From Porpolomopsis calyptriformis (Eukaryota; Basidiomycota; Agaricomycetes; Agaricales; Hygrophoraceae), in NCBI GenBank assembly GCA_951640195.1, contig OX621163.1, forward strand, positions 3,286,001 to 3,350,000: DNA of 64,000 nt. The letters are read 5' to 3'. The position numbers were made by a program, and so were the translations under genes. The notes below the pieces were generated by a model. It made no database searches. It was given only the letters and a program-made list of their open reading frames with translations, and was not told the origin of the DNA. Shown here one piece after another: positions 56,575-64,000 of this stretch. The stretch's first letter is position 1. The number at the start of each line of letters is the position of its first letter.

Positions 56575-59500
56575 TCAGAGCTCTTGGGCTCGATCATCTA
56601 GTTGTAGAACAACTGTGATCGCGTTTATTGGGCCTGACTTGTAAATCCAAACTCGTTGTGCAGTTGGTGGGAGGGGAGGAAGAAAGGCAGAACCATTGAA
56701 GTCATGGTCGAGGAGTCGATCGACTTCTGTTAGGGACAGTGGAATGAGAACGTCAATGTTATCACTGACCTTGGGTGGTTTGTAATCTTCGCCCATTGAG
56801 TCCATGATAGGGTCGTAGAGTCGTTTGTCAATTCCGAAGAAGTCATCCATATGAATGACATGCAGTTGAAGCCTTGGGGCTGGTTGTTCGGGATGGAGAG
56901 CGTGGAATTTGTCAACCAATTCTTGAGAGTTCTTGACGTTAGCCTCAGGTTCCCAGGTGTTTTCCTCGCTAGTATAGCCTTCCCAGTGCACGAGGTACTG
57001 AAGTTTCCCTTGTCGTAGTTGGGAATCTAGAATTTCATCAATGACATACTCAACGTCATCTTCTAGTTGGAGTGGGGGAGGAGGGGGGGGTCTTTTTTGG
57101 TTTGGAAAGGAAGGGGGACGATAAGGGGAGAGATATGATTCATTGAAGACCAGGTACAGTCCTAACCATTCGTGCGGGAGTTCAAGCTTGTAGGCAGAGT
57201 GACCAACCTTTTCAATGACCTTGAAGGGTCTGAAGCGTTTGTTGTCCAACTTCTTCATGGGTCGTTTGGTTTTGATGTTGGTGGCAGCCAACCATACCTT
57301 GTCTCCTGGCAAGTACTCTTGTGTGGTTCGGACGTGTTTGTCATGAGCAATCTTCATCTTTTCGTTTGCTTCCTTGAGGGCAGCTTCAGCTTCCTGATGA
57401 ATCTTCTTCATCCGATTGGCGAATTGAGTTGCGGACTCATTTCGGACTTCTTCTGTGGTGTCACTTCCCATCCAGGGGTCTTGACCGTAGTTGACGTAGA
57501 AAGGAGTTTGTCGTGTGGCAGCATGGACAGAGTTATTGTACAAAAACTCTGCTAGTGCCAATCATTCCTTCCAGTTGTCCTGGTGATGATTGATGAAGAC
57601 GCGGAGGTACTGTTCGAGCATCTGATTCATTTGTTCGGACTGGCCATCAGTCTGGGGATGGTAAGCAGTAGAGACATTCTAGGAGGTACCCAGAAGGTGG
57701 AAGAGGTCGGTCATGAATTTGGATATGAATCGCGGATTGCGATCGTGGATGATGCGTCGGGGAACGCCATGGTCTTGGATGACTCAGTCCCAGATGATCT
57801 TTGCAAATCCCTCAGAATTCAGTTCGATGTGGGTAGCCTCGAACTTGACTGCCTTGGAGAAGTGATTGACAATGGTGAGGATCGCGTTGTAGCCTTGACA
57901 TTCGGGTATGGGGCCAATGAGATTGACTGTGATCGTGTCCCAGGGTTGGGTAGAGGGATCAAAGGGGTGCAAGGGAGTTTTCGCAGGTAGCTGAGAGGCC
58001 TTGGTGCATTGACATGTTTCGCAACCACGGACATAGGTGTTGATGTCTCTCTTGATGGTGGGCCACCAGTAGTCACAACATATGGCTTCAGTGGTTTTGA
58101 AGGAGCTATAATGTCCAGAGAGAGGGTTGTCATGGTATTGGGTGATAATGTCGCCGCGGAGAGAGAGGTCTCTAGAGACATTGATTCGGTCTAGGAAGGT
58201 CTTAATACCATCGTCCTGGGTCTTCCAATTGTTTTCACGTTTTTCTTGAAGGAGTGTGGCTTGTATTTCTTTGTTGCGATACGAATTCTGGATTTGTGAG
58301 TGGAAATTAGTGGGCTCAATCTTGTGTTGAACCTGGCGGAGGTCTACAATAGGATGATCCAAGGCAGGAAAAAGATTAGATGGGAGTAAAATAGTGTCGT
58401 CATTGTTGTTCACCCCCCTCTCAAAACCTGGTCGTCTCAACAGGATATCAGCCTTAGAGTTGGCCCTGCCGGCGACGTGGTGGAGAGTGAAGTGATAATC
58501 CTGCATCTCCGTGAGCCATCTAGCCTGGCGCCTATTCAGCTTCTGAGGCAGTTTGAAGTATTGGAGGTTGGCGTGATCCGTCCAAACCTCAAAGATTTGC
58601 CTAGCAGATAGGAGCCATTTTCTGAACTCTTGGAGCGCGGTCATAATTGTGAGTAGTTCGCAGTCGTAGATCTGGTAGTTTCGTTCCGTGGGTGTAAACG
58701 ACTTGGAGATATAAGCGATGGGTTTCCAAATATTGTTTTGTTTTTGAGATAGCACAGCGCCCAAAGCATAGTCAGAAGCGTCAGTTTCCACACAGAGTAG
58801 GTCATTATCATTAGCAATAGATAAGACAGGAGAAGTGGTAATGATCGTTTTCAGGGCGTCGAAGGCATCCTGGCATTCAGGGGTCCAATCAAAGGGAGCG
58901 TTTCCAGTTAGCACATTAAGGGGGCGGGCAATTCCAGTGAAGTGATGAATGAATCGATGGTAGAAATTGCAAAATCCAAGAAAAGCCTGAACATTGCGCT
59001 TGCATTCTGGGGTTGGCCAGTCGGTGATCCCTTGAACCTTAACAGGGTCCATCTTGACGTGGCCTTCAGACACGATAACTCCGAGGTATTCCACTTGTCA
59101 TTGATCGAAGTCACATTTCTCTGGTTTGAGGTAGAGCTTATGTTCGCAAAGTGTGGTCATGACTTCGTAAACATGTTGGTGATGCGTTTCAAGGTCCTTG
59201 TCAAAGATGAGGATGTCATCGATATACACTAAGACGTGTCCTTCAACAATTTGGACATGGAAAATGTCGTTCATCATGTTCTGAAAGGTAGCAGGCGAGT
59301 TCGTGAGGCCGAAAAATATGACCAGTGGTTCAAATAGGCTGCGGTTGGTTCTAAACACAGCCTTGTGTTCATCTCCTTCCTTGATTTGAACGTTATTGTA
59401 TCCCCAGCAAACGTCTAGTTTAGTGAAGTAGTGGGCATTCTGTAGGGTGTCAATCAGTTCATTGATCAGAGGGAGGGGGTATCAGTTTTTGACGGTCATA

Positions 59501-60825
59501 TCATTGAGTTTTTGGTAGTCCTGGATAGGGCGTAGTCGACCATCCTTCTTCTTGATGAAGAAAAAGGGGGAGGCAATGGGAGAGATGGATTTATGAATCC
59601 ATCCCATATGAAGATTTTCTTCTAAGAACTCATCCAGTTGGGCACGCTTGTCCATGGAAAGGGGGTAAACCTTACAGTCGAGCTTCTCTTCGGTTCCAGG
59701 GAGAAGTTCAATTGCGTGGTCCCAGGGACGACTTGGGGGGAGCTCATCGAAGTCTTCCTTGGTGAAGATGTCTTGGAATTCATGGAGGTATTCGGGTACA
59801 ATCTCCTTCCATGTGCGGTCTTTCTTCTGGTCTTCTTCCCAGGCCTTGATTGCGAGATCCTGTGATTTCATGCCAACCAACCGAATTTGGATAGCGGGGT
59901 TGAAGTCGACCATAAGTAGATGGTCGCCATCCTCGAGATTGAGGTTGTTGACATCAACGGAATCGGGGAAGGGAGAGGGATGACAGTCAGGAGAATATCA
60001 ATTGAGAACAAGAGAATTTGCCTTCCAATCAATGGAGGGGTTATGGAGTTTCAGCCAATCATGTCTGAGGAAAACCTGAAACTTGCCGAGGTTCGTAATG
60101 CTGAAGTTTATCCATTTGATGTGGGAACTGATCCTAAGCTCCAGCGTGACCATTTCTGAGATGGGCCCTTCAGAATTGGGTTATCCGTCTGCGTTGTGTA
60201 CAGGGATGGGTTGGGCGAGTTTGGTGGTGTGTAGATCGTGTTCACGAACGTATTTAACATCAATGCATGAACCTTCACAACCACTGTCGACAAGAGCAGT
60301 AGCGAGGTGTTCGGCGTGATTGTCCAAGGTAGTGATAACAGTTTTAAGGGTTAGCTGATTTCCTCCAGAGCCACGAATGAATACATGGGGTTCTTTGAGT
60401 TCATTCAGGGCTCGGATGGCGTTCTCTGTTGTGAGGGAATTGATTTGATCAATTGTATCCTGAGTCATCTCTCGCGATTGGGCAGGGTGAGACTATTTGG
60501 AGAGAATGGGAATTGCAAAATTAGCTTGTTCCTTAATGGCGTTAACAATTTCTAGAGGGGAAGAAAGAGAGTTGATGTCGATTGGATTGACAAAAGGGAG
60601 AGACAATGGTTCGGGAGTAGGAGCTTGAGGGGATTTGGGGTGCTCAACGTTCACACTTGGCACGGACAGTGGAGGACTAGTTTTATTGATGGGCTTGATG
60701 GTATCAGATAGTGTACATGCTGTCGAAGTACTACAAAGAGAGAAAAGAGGAGAAGGAGAGAAGTCCGGTACTGTCTGTTCGCAATGCCAAAGCAAGCAGC
60801 TTTCTGTTGAGTAGAGGGAGCACAT
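56575..60825 (-). pseudogene. Element I pol
   Basis: All segments are in one frame: start MCSLYSTESCLLW; protease ALVDSGCEGSCID; RT ([25 protein letters not shown] intact); RNase H (ETDASDYALGAVLSQ, DCELLTIMTALQ); integrase zinc finger (LSGHYSSFKTTEAI, CETCQCTK); core, where the first catalytic Asp is Asn (ITVNLIGPIP, codon 57924-57922); [10 protein letters not shown]; and chromodomain (VEYVIDEILDSQL, LVHWEGYTSEENTWEP). A tail of about 100 residues follows the chromodomain (YDPIMDSMGEDYKPP, LLDHDFNGSAFLPP). Stops are few and transition-type (60487, 60180, 59990, 59480, 59096, 57782). Confidence 0.85.
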
Positions 60826-60827
60826 CT

Positions 60828-62015
60828 CTAATGACCGTTGCTAAAATCCTGTTCGATCGAGTCAGGGGTAGGTTCCTCTGGAGTGTGTTCCTCTTCAGAA
60901 AGGAAGTTCACCAACTCCAAGAGCTCGTCGTGTGTCAGTTCATGCTGGAGAGCACGAACGTTGACTTTCTTGAGCTCCTGAGGACAATCCTGACGGAAAT
61001 GTCTGACCTGGCCACAATTGTAGCACTTGTTGACTTGACGCGTCTTGCTAAGGTCCATGGGCAACCCTTGACTGCCATGAATGATGCCTGAGGGCACCTG
61101 ACGATCTTGCTGGGGTGGGGGTTGGAAGCGCGGCATGGATGGCCTGAAAGACGGACGAGGAAGGGGGGCGTTCGGATGCTGGTAACATTCTTGTTCACGG
61201 AAACGTTCCATGAGTTGTCCGATGGCCTTCACCTTCTCGTGGTACTTGTTGTACTTGGTGGGGAGTGGCGGGTTCACATACATTTGCCGAATTATATCCT
61301 GGCAGACATTCTTCTCGATGATGTGGATACATTCTTTATCCTGGCCAGCGAGACCAGCTTGACAGAACAAGAGTTCCAGTTTTATGAAATAGTCCGTGAT
61401 ACTCAATTGTCCTTGAGCAAAATGCTCTACCTCTTTGCGAGCGCGTTGCTCAATGGCGTGGTCAACGAAAGTTGCGTCCAACAAGGCAGTGAAGGCGGCC
61501 CAAGTCCTGAGAGGGACGAGGTTGCCAGCAGCATCAGTGCGACCAAAGAATGTGTCAATGTATTGTTGTGCCCACTCAGCAGCTACACCTTCCTTCATGT
61601 ACGAGAGTGTGACGAGAATCATCTTCTCAGGATCGGTGACATCGCTGCCACAGAGAAAGATGATTACTTGTTGGAACCAATTCTTGTACAGCTTTTTATC
61701 GCCGTTGAAGGAGTCAGGCTGGGCAAGCTTGATTTTGTTTGACGTGGAGGCCATTGGTGTTGTTTGCGAAGGGGGGAGTGGATTCAGGTTCGGGGGTGGT
61801 GGAGTACCAGAAGGGGAAGCAGAAGGAAAAGGGAAATGAGGGGCTGGATTCAAGTCAGGGGGTGGTTTCTCTTGTGGGGGAGAGTTCTTCAGTTTCTGGG
61901 GGGTTTCCGGAAGCAGTCGTTGCGGGGAGTTGGAGGTGGTCGCCTTCACAGGAGAGGACGATGAACGGGAGAGAGGTTGAGGTGGTGTTCGGAGAAAGTG
62001 AGGATGTCTGAACAC
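60828..62015 (-). CDS. Element I gag (395 aa), open
   Basis: A Pro/Ser-rich N-terminus is followed by the capsid region (KIKLAQPDSFNGDKKLYKNW, VTLSYMKEGVAAEWAQQY), LRTWAAFTALLDATFVDHAI, and a CCHC knuckle CYNCGQVRHFRQDC near 61020-60980, ending DFSNGH-TAG. The pol frame ATG lies two bases after the stop (TAGAGATG), in another frame. Homologous to the gag of J. Confidence 0.85.
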   Translation of the reverse strand: MFRHPHFLRTPPQPLSRSSSSPVKATTSNSPQRLLPETPQKLKNSPPQEKPPPDLNPAPHFPFPSASPSGTPPPPNLNPLPPSQTTPMASTSNKIKLAQPDSFNGDKKLYKNWFQQVIIFLCGSDVTDPEKMILVTLSYMKEGVAAEWAQQYIDTFFGRTDAAGNLVPLRTWAAFTALLDATFVDHAIEQRARKEVEHFAQGQLSITDYFIKLELLFCQAGLAGQDKECIHIIEKNVCQDIIRQMYVNPPLPTKYNKYHEKVKAIGQLMERFREQECYQHPNAPLPRPSFRPSMPRFQPPPQQDRQVPSGIIHGSQGLPMDLSKTRQVNKCYNCGQVRHFRQDCPQELKKVNVRALQHELTHDELLELVNFLSEEEHTPEEPTPDSIEQDFSNGH

Positions 62016-62323
62016 AAAGGGCGAGGGTGTTTCTACAGGTCGTGGAGTAGGGGCAGGGAGAGTGGTGGGTCCGAGAATCTCAAAGACAGAGGGAGTCGAG
62101 GGGTCGAGAATCTGAGATGATAAGGGTGAGAAAATCTCAGAGGTGTCGACGGCGTCCTGGTACTCTAAGTTATCATCTGTGAGCCCAAAGCTTGAGTGAT
62201 GGGAACCTACACAGGGAGGCGTGGTTGGAGGTTGTCTCGAATGTGGATCTCTCTAATGCAAGAAGATCCGCGATGGTAGAAAACACAAATGGAGGAAGTG
62301 AGAAAATTTGCAACAAGTGCGGG
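62016..62323 (-). other. Element I leader
   Basis: Sequence between gag and the insertion point of J. No gene is seen. The 5' LTR of I must lie beyond J, outside the window. Confidence 0.5.
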
Positions 62324-62711
62324 TGTTACGATGAGTCTCTTTTTTGGTTATTATTTCCTTTCTGTGTGCCAGTTCTCTTTACTATCATTTTCGATGCTGC
62401 GATTGTCACACTGTCACAACATGACCGTTACCCGACCGGTCGAGTCACGGTCACAAGTGTGACATTTGTCACTCCTTCTTATCTTTCTTATCTTATCTTT
62501 TACACTTAATCATTGCTTACACAATCGTTCCATGGATTGATTACATAATCACATTTTCGGACTCAGCTAGGGTAAATATAGGCAGCTCGGAATTGCTTGT
62601 ACTTCTCTAGGTTGAACCACAACTTGGACTTGCCAACTTCTTGTTTGCATCGGCTAAGACCCACATTGGACCTCCCAGAGTGAAGACCTGAGTCCTGCTT
62701 CGCACCTAACA
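62324..62711 (+). repeat. Element J 5' LTR
   Basis: 388 bp, TGTTACGATGAG...GCACCTAACA. It contains GACCGTTACCCGACCGGTCG and GCTTACACAATCGTTCCATG, modules that also occur, CpG-decayed, in the palindromic array at 25.3-28.7 kb. It also has GATAAGA-type (TCTTATCTTATC) repeats like LTR I. Confidence 0.8.
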
Positions 62712-63159
62712 GCTGGTTCAACCTCCTTAACTCACCTCTTCAACCTCACTTCTTCCAGCACTTCCTTGGAACTGCTCCTTATCATCTTCCACAACTATTC
62801 ACTAGTTGAAGACAACCTTGAACGTCCTATCCTCTTTCATTTGGAACTACTTGGAAGACCCTAACGGATGTCTCCACTGGTTTCAAGTTGACCACTACTC
62901 TGGACTACTCCACTGATCCTGCCCCACCTTACACCCCTATCCCTATCTGCCCCCCCTTCTTCCACACAGCCTTCCACTACTGAACTGTTGATCTTGTATC
63001 CAGATTTGCTAGTGTCTGAAGTGCTCTAGATCAATCCCCACATGTGCCACTACATACTCCCAAACCAGTCACCCACTTCCTTGCTTCATTAATCTGCATC
63101 TTTTGCCGACGTGGTACTGACCTTATCAGGGAAGTCCACATCCAAGACAATCTGCAACA
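62712..63159 (+). other. Element J leader
   Basis: 448 bp of pyrimidine-rich sequence between LTR and gag, no gene seen. It contains scattered CTTGGAAC/CTTCCAC motifs. Confidence 0.5.
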
Positions 63160-64000
63160 ATGCCACCCAGAACAAGCTCAAGGGTTAGATACGGTCTCTT
63201 GGACGACGTAGAATTTGAAGACACCCCCAGCGAACCCCAACACCCCCCCCCCCCCCCCAACCTTTCCTACACCAATGACTGATACTACCCCCAATAAGAT
63301 TAAACTCACCGAGCCCTCCACCTTCGATGGTGCCCCAAAGGATTTCAGAAACTGGATGCGGCAGGTGACTATCTACCTCCATGGCCGACAAGTTACTAGC
63401 GATGAGGAACATATTCTTGTTACCCTTTCCTACATGAAGGAAGGGATGGCGGCAACCTGGGCTCAGCATTATGTTGATGAATACTTCAGTGTGGTAAATG
63501 ATAAAGGAGACCCCGTTCCCCTTGGACCCTGGAGTACCTTTAGAGATGCCCTCGCTGCGAGCTTTGCGGATTGCGTAACTGAGTGGCGGGCTCGTGAGGA
63601 AGTTGAGCACTGCCGACAGGATCGCCAGCGAATTGATGAATGGATCCTCAAGCTCGAGCTTCTCTTTCACGATGCTGGTCTTGAAAACTCTGATAAGGAG
63701 CAGATTCGCATCCTTGAAAAGAACACCCACCAGGCTATTATTCGCCAGGTTTACTCATCTCCTCCCCTCCCCACCACGTACCCAGCTTACCACGACAAGG
63801 TCATGATGATTGGATGACTCTTTGAACAGTTCCAATCCCATGAACGCTTGCAAAAGCCTATGGCTCCTACCACCTTCCGTCCTACCCCCCGCCCTCCTGC
63901 TCAGAACCAAACCTCTCCAGATATTAAGACCTCCTCTGGAATTATCCATGGTGGTCGAGGTGTGCCAATGGATCTGGACAAGACGCGACAGAGTAATTGT
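63160..64000 (+). pseudogene. Element J gag, partial
   Basis: ATG 63160 opens MPPRTSSRVRYGLLDDVEF, but a C16 run (63243-63258) separates this frame from the main gag frame (KIKLTEPSTFDGAPKDFRNW, VTLSYMKEGMAATWAQHY), which begins upstream of MTDTTPNK at 63275. One TGA (63815) replaces an expected Arg. Sequence continues to SGIIHGGRGVPMDLDKTRQ at the window edge, just before the expected zinc knuckle. Confidence 0.75.

Larger units (their letters stand above)
55940..62323 (-). mobile_element. Gypsy element I, nearly complete
   Basis: It is inserted in H gag (left flank CTCTC). It has a 3' LTR, pol, gag and about 308 bp of leader, and is cut by element J at 62324, so the 5' LTR and the second TSD copy are outside. 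It is the best preserved pol of the window, CpG-rich compared with the rest, and thus among the youngest insertions. Confidence 0.88.
62324..64000 (+). mobile_element. Gypsy element J, 5' end
   Basis: 5' LTR, leader and gag on the plus strand; the rest is outside the window. Left flank GCGGG would be its TSD. Gag is related to that of I but the LTR differs. Confidence 0.8.

Noticed and set aside
1..64000. tRNA, rRNA or conserved host protein genes
   Set aside because: None recognised on either strand; every protein motif belongs to a transposon family or an unknown accessory ORF.

Overview
The window is repeat-dense fungal DNA with no recognisable host gene. Full-length Tnp2-type (CMC/EnSpm) and pogo/Tigger-type transposases, chromodomain-bearing Ty3/gypsy elements and 55-65 bp GT-AG introns point to a basidiomycete, most likely an Agaricomycete; the genus cannot be fixed. 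Almost every base lies in a transposon inserted in another transposon. Most boundaries were set by target-site duplications (TSDs) read directly from the sequence.

Layout. (1) 1-24,500: a Tnp2 transposase fossil (ATG 1038, stop 23848) split by four primary insertions: a 1.7-kb TG...CA cassette (K1), an LTR copy (X1) that itself holds gypsy element A (4404-11378, minus), a 369-bp solo LTR, and gypsy element B (12654-22686, plus; same family as A, in inverted orientation), which holds cassette K2, LTR X3 and a further solo LTR. (2) 24,502-28,809: a truncated D element and an AT-rich array folded into a giant palindrome with its axis at 27381/27382. (3) 28,810-42,725: gypsy element E (TSD GACAC), holding LTR X2, cassettes K3 and K4 and the short LTR element D1. 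(4) 42,726-46,440: a pogo-type transposase fossil broken by two LTR insertions. (5) 46,502-64,000: a chain of insertions. F is cut by G (minus), G by H (plus), H by D2 and then I (minus), and I by J (plus), which runs off the window.

The most unusual content is accessory rather than gag-pol. First, a 1.7-kb cassette in four copies, each with its own 5-bp TSD, carries a three-exon Cys-rich gene with TATA box and AATAAA, facing a second small ORF across a divergent promoter. One copy (K2) is open over 234 codons. Second, a 3.08-kb element with 211-bp LTRs (D1, D2) carries an open acidic ORF and no visible gag or pol. Third, A/B and G carry an extra ORF downstream of the chromodomain. Fourth, E-type elements carry an antisense coiled-coil/Cys gene between the chromodomain and the 3' LTR.

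Decay is dominated by C-to-T and G-to-A changes, often at CpG, turning CGA, CAA/CAG and TGG codons into stops and hitting catalytic residues. This fits methylation/deamination or a RIP-like process on silenced repeats. Family names come from motif recognition; nothing was searched against a database.
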